The notes beneath the pieces were generated by a model. That model worked only from the letters and a program-made list of their open reading frames with translations. It was not told the origin of the DNA and ran no database searches. Position numbers and translations under genes: made by a program. From Microcoleus sp. FACHB-68 (GTDB lineage: Bacteria; Cyanobacteriota; Cyanobacteriia; Cyanobacteriales; Oscillatoriaceae), in assembly GCF_014695715.1 (NCBI RefSeq), contig NZ_JACJOT010000006.1:744001-808000 (forward strand): 64,000 nucleotides of DNA, read 5' to 3'. Shown here piece by piece: positions 9,506 through 17,740 of the stretch. Within the stretch, counting starts at the first letter, position 1. Every line of letters starts with the position of its first letter.

Positions 9506-9697
9506 AACTTTAGAGAAGCAATTTGTTTAGTTCAGATTGATGATAACGCTTACATTTGCGCCAGAAGCGAGTTGCTTAACAAAATTACAGTTACCGGGCC
9601 GGCTGTAACATTTTCCTATATTCTTGATGGGTTAGAGATGGCTATAAGCCTTTATCGGTAAGGGCGCAAAGCACAAGACAGTCGCTCGCTCCAAAAC

Positions 9698-11281
9698 TTA
9701 ATAATTCGGTTGAGCAAATAAACTGGCATCAAGATAGTCAATTCTGGCCAAGGGACTCAGGGCCGCGAGGACTTGATGGCCATAGCTGCGGTGGAGAACA
9801 CGAGTATCGAGGAGGGCGACAACCCCTTGGCGTTCACGCACCGGCATGATCGCGCGTTGCAACTCACTTAACGCCACCGGCAACAGGTATAAACGAAACC
9901 AGTCTAGGCGCTGTTGCTTGTAGTAAGCTACCCGACCGGCAACCAGAGGGTTTTCTAGAGAGGGAATAGGTAAAGTCGCAATAGCGAGTAATTGGGGGGC
10001 CGGCAATACTCCCTGATGCTGACGCCAGAATTCCCAGCCGGTGACTAAGATGCCATTGCCATCGAGACAAGTTTTTTCCACCTGAACCCGCGAACCAAAC
10101 TCAGCGGCTAGCACGGCACCGACCTGAGCTTTAAGGGGCACATCACCCACTAAAACCACTGTGAGTCCGCCCGCCAAGGCGCTGGCATTCAATAAGGTGC
10201 GGATTTCTTGGATTAAAGCGTCTTGAAATTGGGGCGTGTTGGGCAGAGGCAGCCGGTCTGGTAAATACAGATGAATTAATTCATTTTGCCGGTCTGGGGA
10301 GAACTTCAGGCAAGTCATCTCTGGCAACCCAACCCGCTGCCGATAAACGGTTGCCTCGGTTTCTAAATCTACATTTCCGCCAATTAACACCACCGGCTGC
10401 TGTGGCCAAATTTTGCTTAAAGCTGAAGCAACCTCAACCGGGCCGCAGTACAACGTAAATTGACCCTGCCGGCGCTCAATTTCCGCCCAGCTCAACTGTC
10501 CCTCCGTTTGCCAGCGTTGCCAAAAGTTGCGCCACGCAGCCGGCAAACTCGAAAAATCCGCGATAGAGGGCGAAGGCTCAATAGCTTGGGCGTTCCCGTA
10601 CCCCGCCGGCGTTGGAGATTTCTGTAGCGATAGGAAAAGACGCCTCAAAATTTCTTGTTCTGGAGCGTCGAGCAGATTACATTCGTAGGGATTAACAGGA
10701 TGCTGAAAGAAAGCCCGTGTCAGCCGCACGCGGGCGTTGCGGATAGCATCTGCGCGATGTGGACACGCCAGCATCAGTTCATTCCAGTCAGCCGGTTGAA
10801 TGCCGGCAGTTAACTGCTGGTGCGCCCATGTTTCCAGATCATCAACGCCATCAATTACGGTAGGAACGCCAGTTTGAAAGCGGTTCCCTTGTTCCAGCCG
10901 GTCTGCCAGCCAAGCTTCGGGGGAAGTGATTAGCAGCCCTTGGAAGCCGTCATAAGGCCAGTGATCCCCGGTGCGGATCGCTTTTGGCGTTTTAATCCAC
11001 TGTTGCAGTTGGGGAATTTCTACCATAAGCAAGCGCTGCCGCACATCTTCTCGTGCGACTAAGATTGCCGGTTCAGGCCACATTAAAACCGGCATCAAAT
11101 AGCTCAATCGATATCGTCCGTGAGAGCCACCAGGAGCAATGCCAGTCTGCATCAGGGCGCTACGTCCCAAGCGCAACGCCCGCGCCACCAACCGCGCCAT
11201 CGTCAAATGGTGAGGCCAGTAAGGTTCGCCTGACGAGCGCAGAAAAGTACGGAGTGAGTTATGGACTTCTACCTCGATCAC
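9698..11281 (-). CDS. DinG-like helicase C-terminal domain protein with degraded ATPase motifs
   Basis: A 527-residue protein related to XPD/DinG superfamily 2 helicases. The region expected to hold Walker A (about residues 43-60) reads QTGIAPGGSHGRYRLSYLMP and lacks the GKT/GKS core. The DEAH-box position reads VIDGVDDLETWA instead of DEAH. The C-terminal part still shows the family ending with a Q-x-x-R-like helix (ELQRAIMPVRERQGVVALLD, then RVLHRSYGHQVLAALSP). The four Cys of the iron-sulfur cluster are not evident. I infer a non-helicase, perhaps DNA-binding, role. The start is GTG; the ATG-less N-terminus MIEVEVH looks conserved in related cyanobacterial proteins as I recall them. Confidence 0.75.
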   Translation of the reverse strand: MIEVEVHNSLRTFLRSSGEPYWPHHLTMARLVARALRLGRSALMQTGIAPGGSHGRYRLSYLMPVLMWPEPAILVAREDVRQRLLMVEIPQLQQWIKTPKAIRTGDHWPYDGFQGLLITSPEAWLADRLEQGNRFQTGVPTVIDGVDDLETWAHQQLTAGIQPADWNELMLACPHRADAIRNARVRLTRAFFQHPVNPYECNLLDAPEQEILRRLFLSLQKSPTPAGYGNAQAIEPSPSIADFSSLPAAWRNFWQRWQTEGQLSWAEIERRQGQFTLYCGPVEVASALSKIWPQQPVVLIGGNVDLETEATVYRQRVGLPEMTCLKFSPDRQNELIHLYLPDRLPLPNTPQFQDALIQEIRTLLNASALAGGLTVVLVGDVPLKAQVGAVLAAEFGSRVQVEKTCLDGNGILVTGWEFWRQHQGVLPAPQLLAIATLPIPSLENPLVAGRVAYYKQQRLDWFRLYLLPVALSELQRAIMPVRERQGVVALLDTRVLHRSYGHQVLAALSPLARIDYLDASLFAQPNY

Positions 11282-11340
11282 GAGTCTGCCGCGCTTGAAC
11301 TACTGCGACTTTATTCTGACACAGGTAACAAAAGGGTATT

Positions 11341-11397
11341 GGGGAATGGGGAATGGGGCATGGGGCATTGGGGAATGGGGAATGGGGCATGGGGCAT
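11341..11397. repeat. Heptanucleotide short tandem repeat (STRR), duplicated four-unit cassette
   Basis: Eight heptamers in the order GGGGAAT, GGGGAAT, GGGGCAT, GGGGCAT, then one T, then the same four units again. This is a 28-nt cassette copied exactly. It belongs to the short tandemly repeated repetitive sequences known from filamentous cyanobacteria (CCCCATG-type heptamers). It lies in the spacer upstream of the DinG-like gene and downstream of the lipoprotein gene's stop-side neighbour. Confidence 0.9.
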
Positions 11398-11471
11398 TGA
11401 GAATTTTCTACATTTTCATGCCTTCTACCCCTCTGTTCTCCTTAGCCCCTAGCCCCTAAGAATGTGAGGCT

Positions 11472-12335
11472 CTAGCGACGACGGCCCCGACTGCCTGATC
11501 TTGCCGGACGGGGGGAACGTCCACCACTGCCAAAACCGGAACCGGGTTTGACTTGTCTGGGACGAGATTGGCCAGATGATTTCAAGTTACTAGATCCAAC
11601 ACCGGAACCAGTCGGCCTGTTGGAAGTAGATGGTCTGGAAGATGGGCGATTGGAGGTTGCAGGCCGGTTTGAGTTAATGCGCCCTGTGGTGCGTAATTGA
11701 TTTCGGCGATTTTGCACGGCTGGAGGCGGTGCTTGGTAGCGGCTTTGGTATCCCTGAACCGCTTGATTGTATGTACTGCCATGTCCGCCATAGCCGGTTA
11801 AAATTATACCAGGCTGATAGACCGGCGGTACATAGTACCGAGGTGCAAACAACATATTGCCCACGACTTGACCGGCTAAAGCACCAGCAAAGGGAGTCCA
11901 GAAACTAGATTCCCGACGCACAACAACTGTTTGTTGTTGGCCGGTTTGGGGGTTGGTTTGTGTCTCGGTGACAGCGTGGACGTACTCAATCTTGAAATCT
12001 TGGCTCATGTGCAGGTTGGCCTCACCGCCATTAACCTGTAAATAAGTTTTTTGGCCATTGGCGATTTCAGCATCTGTCAGCTGAGCCATCTTTAAATCAG
12101 TGGTGTTAAAGACTGCCGGTGAGGCGTTAAGCAAAAACAAGCTATATTCCCCATTAGCATCGTTATAGCTAGCTTGCTGGACTGGATACTGGCCGTCAGC
12201 CAGCCTGGTTTGAGGAGCTGAAGTGCTGACGTTTCGGTTTGGAGGAGATTGAGTAACGGAAGAAGAACTGCCGCAGGCAACGGTTGTCCAAGAGAGGGAC
12301 AACACCATAAGCAAGGTTATAAGTTTACGCAACAT
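11472..12335 (-). CDS. Probable lipoprotein of unknown function
   Basis: A 287-residue exported protein. The N-terminus MLRKLITLLMVLSLSWTTVACG is a signal peptide with a plausible lipobox ending at Cys21, so it is probably lipidated. The middle (residues ~45-190) is soluble, with a short hydrophobic Gly-rich stretch, FAGALAGQVVGNMLFAPRYY. The last ~90 residues are low-complexity, rich in Ser, Arg, Pro and Gly, and end GSRGRRR. I prefer the ATG at 12335 over the upstream TTG at 12362 because it begins the signal peptide. I do not recognise a family; the context gives no role. Confidence 0.75.
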   Translation of the reverse strand: MLRKLITLLMVLSLSWTTVACGSSSSVTQSPPNRNVSTSAPQTRLADGQYPVQQASYNDANGEYSLFLLNASPAVFNTTDLKMAQLTDAEIANGQKTYLQVNGGEANLHMSQDFKIEYVHAVTETQTNPQTGQQQTVVVRRESSFWTPFAGALAGQVVGNMLFAPRYYVPPVYQPGIILTGYGGHGSTYNQAVQGYQSRYQAPPPAVQNRRNQLRTTGRINSNRPATSNRPSSRPSTSNRPTGSGVGSSNLKSSGQSRPRQVKPGSGFGSGGRSPRPARSGSRGRRR

Positions 12336-12697
12336 GGAGCCGGTGAATGACTGCAAAAACAACTGTTAAGAATGCCGGTGTCGCAGGCGCTGTTCACTGG
12401 CACTCTCCCTCATCTTAGAAGAGAACGGCAATCGCCATCCCAGCCGGCCCTACGGCTATGATTTCCCCCGATAACGTTCAGTGTGCAATAGTTTGAGTAA
12501 TTTTTGATAGGCTAAATGAAGTGAGCGTCCAGCCGTTTGCAGAGCCTCTGTCAAATCTGGAGCCACGCAAACAGCCAGAGTTCGGAAAAAACATTGTTCG
12601 GATCTCTTACAATTTTGCTCGGTTAAAAATATTTTTTTCAGCAAGAAGTTTTGCAATACTTGACAGTGAGCGAAATGCTAGTGAGCCTTTCTAAAGC
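12336..12697. other. Intergenic region between lipoprotein and histidine kinase genes
   Basis: This 362-bp divergent spacer should carry promoters for both genes. A 66-codon minus-strand frame (12456-12656) begins with TTG, has no recognisable relatives and is not called. No RNA structure or repeat is evident. Confidence 0.35.
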
Positions 12698-15193
12698 ATG
12701 GAAGAGATTCTCAAGATCCTCGTAGTTGATGACGATGAGGTAGACCGCATAGCAGTGCGACGTGCACTGAAGGCTGCCGGCGTGCGAATGCAACTGTTGG
12801 AGGCCGGCGACTGTGCGACAGCGCTGGCTACGATCCAACAGCACACTTTTGACTGTGTTTTTTTAGATTATCTTCTGCCCGATGGCGACGGCTTGACGCT
12901 GGTAAAACAAATGCGGCAGGCTGGGGTCAAGGTGCCCTTAGTGGTCTTAACAGGTCAGGGAGATGAGCAGATCGCTGTTGAGCTAATGAAAGCGGGAGCG
13001 TCAGATTATCTCTCTAAAGCAAAAGTTTCACCAGAAAATCTGTCGAAAAGTCTCCGGAGTGTGATTCGCCTCTATCAAGCTGAAAAGGAGGCAGCTTTGG
13101 CTAACCAGCGCCGGCAGGAAAGCGAAGAACGCTATCGGCTGGTGCTAGAAGGAGCCAACGACGGGATTTGGGACTGGTATATTCCTGATAACAAAATTTA
13201 TTGGAACGACCGGCTATTTGAAATTACAGGTTTATCCCTTGAGGAATTTGAGGGAACTTATGAAGCGTTTTGCTCGCTAATGCATCCAGAAGACAAACCA
13301 GGAATTATGGATGCAGTCCATATTCACCTAGAGCATAACGTGGCATTTAATGTTGAGTTACGACTGCGTCATGTTTCTGGAGAGTACCGTTACTGTATCG
13401 CCCGCGCCAAAGCTCAGCGAGATGCTTGGGGAGTGCCTTTCCGGATGTCCGGCACCATTACCGACATTACTGAGCGCAAGCAGGCTGAAGAAGCGTTGCG
13501 ATTTTTGGCTGAAGCGAGTTCGGTGCTGGCTGTTTCTCTAGACTACAAAACCACTCTCGCGAGTATCGCTCGTTTAGTGGTGCCAACTCTGGCAGACTGC
13601 TGTTTTTTTGATGTATTGACTGCCGATGAAAAAAGTCAGCGCGTGGCGTGGCAGCACGTCGATCCGGATAAACGGGAATGGTTTGATCGGGTGCAACATT
13701 ACGTCCCGTCCTACCCTTTTAAGCACCACCCAGCTGCTAATGTCTTGTTAACCGGCAAAGCAACGTTTGTACCAGAAGTCTCTCATGCCTGGATGCAAGA
13801 GGCGGCAACCAGTGAGGAGCATTTTCAGTTTATGCGCGATCTTCAGTTGCGTTCGTTGATGACAGTGCCGCTGATCGCTCATGATCGCAAGTTGGGAACT
13901 CTGACTTTCTGCTTAGTCGCCGAATCGGGCCGCAATTACACTAAAGCTGATCTCGCTTTGGCTGAAGACTTAGGCCGGCGGGCTGCGATTGCGATTGAGA
14001 ATGCACGGCTTTACTACGAAGCCCAAGAGGCTAATCGCATGAAGGATGAGTTTTTGGCCACACTCTCTCACGAGTTGCGAACGCCGCTGAATGCAATGCT
14101 GGGTTGGGCGCAGCTGCTTAAAAGCCGCAAGCTGGACGAAGAAAAGACGGTTCGTGCGTTAGAGACGATTGAGCGCAATGCTCGATCCCAGACGCAGATG
14201 ATCGAAGATTTGCTGGATGTGTCTCGGATTATTACCGGCAAGCTGCGCCTGAATTTCCGCGCCTGTGAACTGGTGCCACTGATTGAGGCGGCACTCGATA
14301 GCGTGCGTCCGGCGGCTGCAGCCAAGTCAATTGAGATTCAATCATTTCTTGACCCACAAGTGAGTTCAGTGGCCGGTGATTCTAACCGTTTGCAGCAAAT
14401 TATCTGGAATCTGCTCTCCAATGCCGTCAAGTTCACGCCCAATGGGGGGCGAGTAGAAGTTCGCCTAGAGCAGTTTACGGATGAATATTTGAGTCGATCT
14501 TATGTCCAGATCCAAGTGAAGGATACCGGCATCGGCATCAGTCCTGACTTTCTGCCTTATGTGTTTGAGCGCTTCCGCCAAGCGGATAGCACAACGGCAA
14601 GAGCTTACAACGGATTGGGACTGGGACTAGCAATTGTGCGCCATTTGGTGGAACTTCATGGGGGGACTGTCTATGCGGCAAGTCCAGGAGAAGGCCAAGG
14701 CTCGATGTTTACTGTGCAAATGCCAACCACTTTTCAGCCTTCAACCGTCGCCCCTCAGCCGGCGGCTGCTTCTATTCAACCCTCGGTGGTGAATACTCAA
14801 CTGTATTGTTTGGACGGCTTGCGGGTGCTGGTCGTTGACGATGAAGCGGATACGAGGGAGTTGCTGAGCGTGATGCTCAAGCAATATGGGGCTGATGTGA
14901 TGGCGGTTAGCTCAGCCGGCGAGGCGCTTTTATCGCTGGAAAAGTTGAAACCGGATGTGTTGGTGAGCGATATTGGAATGCCATTTGAAGACGGTTACTC
15001 CCTGATGCGCCGGATTAGAGCGCTGGAAGCCCAGCACGGGGGGCAGGTGCCGGCTGTGGCTTTGACGGCTTATGCCAGAGAGTCAGACCGCTCTCTGGCT
15101 TTGAAGGCGGGTTTCCAGCTTCATGTGCCGAAGCCGGTGGAGCCAACTGATTTAGCGGCAGCGGTCGCTAAATTGGTCGGACGAAGTGCTTAG
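12698..15193 (+). CDS. Hybrid sensor histidine kinase / response regulator
   Basis: An 831-residue soluble phosphorelay protein. Order of domains: receiver 1 (residues ~5-120, phospho-acceptor Asp in FLDYLLPDGDG), PAS with PAC (~140-265, ending GTITDITERKQAEEAL), GAF (~270-440), HisKA (H-box FLATLSHELRTPLNAMLGW, ~450-470), HATPase (N-box NLLSNAVKFTPNGG, G1 VKDTGIGIS, G2 GLGLGLAIV), and receiver 2 (~705-825, Asp in VLVSDIGMPFEDGYS, Lys in HVPKPVEP). There is no membrane segment, so it senses an internal signal. No partner regulator gene is adjacent, so the output protein is unknown. The N-terminal receiver suggests that another kinase feeds into it. Confidence 0.95.
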   Translation: MEEILKILVVDDDEVDRIAVRRALKAAGVRMQLLEAGDCATALATIQQHTFDCVFLDYLLPDGDGLTLVKQMRQAGVKVPLVVLTGQGDEQIAVELMKAGASDYLSKAKVSPENLSKSLRSVIRLYQAEKEAALANQRRQESEERYRLVLEGANDGIWDWYIPDNKIYWNDRLFEITGLSLEEFEGTYEAFCSLMHPEDKPGIMDAVHIHLEHNVAFNVELRLRHVSGEYRYCIARAKAQRDAWGVPFRMSGTITDITERKQAEEALRFLAEASSVLAVSLDYKTTLASIARLVVPTLADCCFFDVLTADEKSQRVAWQHVDPDKREWFDRVQHYVPSYPFKHHPAANVLLTGKATFVPEVSHAWMQEAATSEEHFQFMRDLQLRSLMTVPLIAHDRKLGTLTFCLVAESGRNYTKADLALAEDLGRRAAIAIENARLYYEAQEANRMKDEFLATLSHELRTPLNAMLGWAQLLKSRKLDEEKTVRALETIERNARSQTQMIEDLLDVSRIITGKLRLNFRACELVPLIEAALDSVRPAAAAKSIEIQSFLDPQVSSVAGDSNRLQQIIWNLLSNAVKFTPNGGRVEVRLEQFTDEYLSRSYVQIQVKDTGIGISPDFLPYVFERFRQADSTTARAYNGLGLGLAIVRHLVELHGGTVYAASPGEGQGSMFTVQMPTTFQPSTVAPQPAAASIQPSVVNTQLYCLDGLRVLVVDDEADTRELLSVMLKQYGADVMAVSSAGEALLSLEKLKPDVLVSDIGMPFEDGYSLMRRIRALEAQHGGQVPAVALTAYARESDRSLALKAGFQLHVPKPVEPTDLAAAVAKLVGRSA

Positions 15194-15311
15194 GCGATAA
15201 TGCATCTAATTTGCATTTTAAGATGCTTGTTGTAAAACAAAAGCTTTAATGGCTCATCGTTTCATATCCGGAAAGACTTTCAAACGCTAAAATTTAAATG
15301 CTTAAGGCGAG

Positions 15312-15917
15312 TTAAAGTGGAATTAATTCGGGGAAATGTTCGATGAGCTGATCGTCGGTGAGTTCATCTCCCAACTGAGCCGGTGAGAAATGCACTTGAA
15401 TGGCGCGGAAGCTGCCTCGATACTGTAGATCGATGAGGGCTTTCAGACCAGCTCTTAGGGTATCGTCCTGGGAGAGGTCGGTTTCGAGTGCCGGCACTTC
15501 TCCCTCGCACGCCACTGTAATCATAACCACTAAGTTATGAGTGATCGGCAAAGATAGGGGTTCGTCTGCTGTTGGTGCCGCTCCAGTTTCGTAAGGTTCG
15601 CTCAAATAGCGTTCGGCAGAATCGGTAAATAGTTCATTCACATAGTCGCCGGCTGCTGCCTCGTCCCAAAAGACATCTCCTTCATTGGCCGCTGAGCGCC
15701 AATAGGCATCAGATTGCAGCAGACTTTGGCAAATTTTAACGAGTTCTTCACCCATCACTTCGAGGTCTCCCTCAGATTCAATCGCCTCTCTAGCTGCGTG
15801 ATTAAGGACTCCTAGCAAAGGAGCCACTTCATCGCCGGCCAAATGAATAAATAGCCGGCAGACCACAAACCGAGTGCGGCCTCTCATCTGGTTAAAGCGA
15901 TCGCCCAAAGCGTTCAT
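15312..15917 (-). CDS. DUF1517 family protein
   Basis: A 201-residue soluble cyanobacterial protein with a cytoplasmic look (no signal or membrane segment). The conserved blocks are RGRTRFVVCRLFIHLAG near the N-terminus, EGDVFWDEAAAGDYVNELFTDSAERY in the middle (about residues 107-132), and FRAIQVHFSPAQLGDELT near the C-terminus. The in-frame GTG at 15938 is upstream, but the ATG at 15917 has GGAGAGG seven bases before it and fits the family start. Function unknown. It is transcribed convergently with the histidine kinase gene. Confidence 0.85.
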   Translation of the reverse strand: MNALGDRFNQMRGRTRFVVCRLFIHLAGDEVAPLLGVLNHAAREAIESEGDLEVMGEELVKICQSLLQSDAYWRSAANEGDVFWDEAAAGDYVNELFTDSAERYLSEPYETGAAPTADEPLSLPITHNLVVMITVACEGEVPALETDLSQDDTLRAGLKALIDLQYRGSFRAIQVHFSPAQLGDELTDDQLIEHFPELIPL

Positions 15918-16109
15918 TCTAATTCCTCTCCTTTGCACGGAATTAAGTATACCACGCGTGTGTTTTGAAATCTTCGCCCTTGGCTAATTTTATAAATTTA
16001 TTGCCTACAAAGATTTCACAGAATAAGGTTAGTTGTACAGTTTTTTAGACATCTAATTGGCATTGCAAATTTCATAATTTTAATCCTTGATTTCAAGCTT
16101 AATTAAATT

Positions 16110-17678
16110 CTACTGAACTTCAATGGAATAAAAGCCTCTGATGAAATCAACAACAATATTAAGGGGCGGGATAGCAAACTGTGAGGAATTTCCCTGGTCG
16201 GCGCTCGTCTTCTGATTTGTAGTGCTCGCTGAATTCATAAACCGTTTTCCAAAACTCGGATCGTGATAAACACTCAAACTTTGATCACTAGAATTCAGCA
16301 AAATTGTGTGAGTGGGAGCGTTGAAGAAACTAGCTCTCCGCTCCATAGTGGGAAAAATTTTTGACAGTTCAATCGCATGAACTTGGTTAAGTGTTTGACT
16401 CAGTGTTGTGCTTAACTGCTGGATGCGCCTGAGTTCTGGGATACTAAGGTGGCTAGTTGCGTGCGCTCGGATCTGCTTGATCAGTGTGATAATATTTCGT
16501 TGAGTCGGCGCAGCATTTTCAAAGGGAAGAATCGCCACATAAGCGGTGGGAAATAATTGCTCGTCGTTCTCTACCCGAAATGTGAGTACGGTTCTGCGGT
16601 AGCCAACTGCAATACTCGGAGGTTGGCTCAAGCCTGAATATTGCAGAGCAATTTGATGGTAAGCATTTGCTAAGGCAAAATTCGCCTCCTGATCCAGCGG
16701 TGCATCAATGACAATTCGCACAGTCGGGGGCGTTTGATTAAAAAACTTTTTAGAGTCTTCTGGCTCAAAGCGGTGGAGTTGCGTGTGATCGCCATGCGGA
16801 CTCACATCAACCCACTCACAAATCATGCCGTCTGTTTTCAAGCCAAATCGTGAAACCCCATAAAGTTTTGCGCCGGTTAAGGTGGCACCGCTGAGATCGG
16901 CCCCCATCCATTCCGCTCGGATCAAATTGGCTTGAGTAAGATCGGCATGAACTAAACTGGCATTTAATAAATTGCTGTTGCTCAAGTCTGCGCCAATTAA
17001 ATTTGCCCCACTCAATTTGGCATCACTGAGGTTGGCCCATTGGAGATTGGCACCGCTGAGAGCAGCCCATCTCAGGTTAGCTCCACTCAGATCAGCTCCA
17101 CTGAGGTTGGCGCGATTAAAGTTGACGTGTCTAAGTTCGGTGTTGCTTAGATTCGCGCCGCTGAGGTCGGCTCCACTGAGGTCGGTTTGGTTCAGTTTGG
17201 CTTGCTCTAAATTGGCACCGACAAGGGAGGCACCTCTGAGATCGGCTTCACTTAAGTTGGCTCCACTCAGGTTGGCTTGCCTGAGTTTGGATTCTCTTAA
17301 GTCTGCTGCGTTGAGGTTCGCCTCGATCAGGTTGGCTCGGCTCAGTTCGGCGCGGATCAGCTCAGCTCGAATGAGGGACGCTTGAATGAGTTCGGCGTCG
17401 CTAAGGTTCGCCCGCACGAGGTTGGCTACATTGAGAATCGCACCGTTTAATTTCGCTTTGCTGAGATTGGCTCCACTCAATCGGGTGACATTGAGTTTGG
17501 TGCCGGAGAGGTTGGCACCGCTCAAATTGGCTCCGCTCAGATTGGCGATACTCATGTTCGCCTGACTTAAGTTGGCTCCACTCAGGTTGACTCTGCTCAG
17601 GTTAGCTTCACAGAGGTTAATGCCGGTAAACTCTCTTTCGCCGGCTGCATATCTCTTTAGGAGTTCCTCAACTTCCAT
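16110..17678 (-). CDS. Pentapeptide-repeat protein (paralog 2 of a tandem pair)
   Basis: A 522-residue protein. Residues ~15-270 are about fifty uninterrupted A(N/D)LSX-type pentapeptides, which fold into a right-handed quadrilateral beta-helix. The remaining ~230 residues form a separate domain containing FGLKTDGMICEWVDVSPHGD, a KKFFNQTPPTV segment and a mixed alpha/beta tail. The same two-part architecture is in the adjacent paralog, 62 bp upstream. The frame opens at ATG 17690, but ATG 17678 aligns with the start of the paralog and is preferred. Pentapeptide proteins in cyanobacteria are many and mostly unassigned; there is no evidence here for gyrase mimicry. Confidence 0.88.
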   Translation of the reverse strand: MEVEELLKRYAAGEREFTGINLCEANLSRVNLSGANLSQANMSIANLSGANLSGANLSGTKLNVTRLSGANLSKAKLNGAILNVANLVRANLSDAELIQASLIRAELIRAELSRANLIEANLNAADLRESKLRQANLSGANLSEADLRGASLVGANLEQAKLNQTDLSGADLSGANLSNTELRHVNFNRANLSGADLSGANLRWAALSGANLQWANLSDAKLSGANLIGADLSNSNLLNASLVHADLTQANLIRAEWMGADLSGATLTGAKLYGVSRFGLKTDGMICEWVDVSPHGDHTQLHRFEPEDSKKFFNQTPPTVRIVIDAPLDQEANFALANAYHQIALQYSGLSQPPSIAVGYRRTVLTFRVENDEQLFPTAYVAILPFENAAPTQRNIITLIKQIRAHATSHLSIPELRRIQQLSTTLSQTLNQVHAIELSKIFPTMERRASFFNAPTHTILLNSSDQSLSVYHDPSFGKRFMNSASTTNQKTSADQGNSSQFAIPPLNIVVDFIRGFYSIEVQ

Positions 17679-17740
17679 CAGGGTTACCATTCCAATATTT
17701 CTTACAGTTAAAACTCTGTTCCTAAGGGAGGTTTAGTTGA

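Noticed and set aside
12456-12656. 66-codon minus-strand frame before the histidine kinase
   Set aside because: Begins with TTG, no other start in frame and no recognisable relative.
16972-17385. Long plus-strand frame opposite the pentapeptide gene (Leu/Ala/Pro/Ser-rich)
   Set aside because: It is the antisense shadow of the pentapeptide repeat, as is the frame at 18708-18971; periodic codons on the coding strand leave the opposite frame open.
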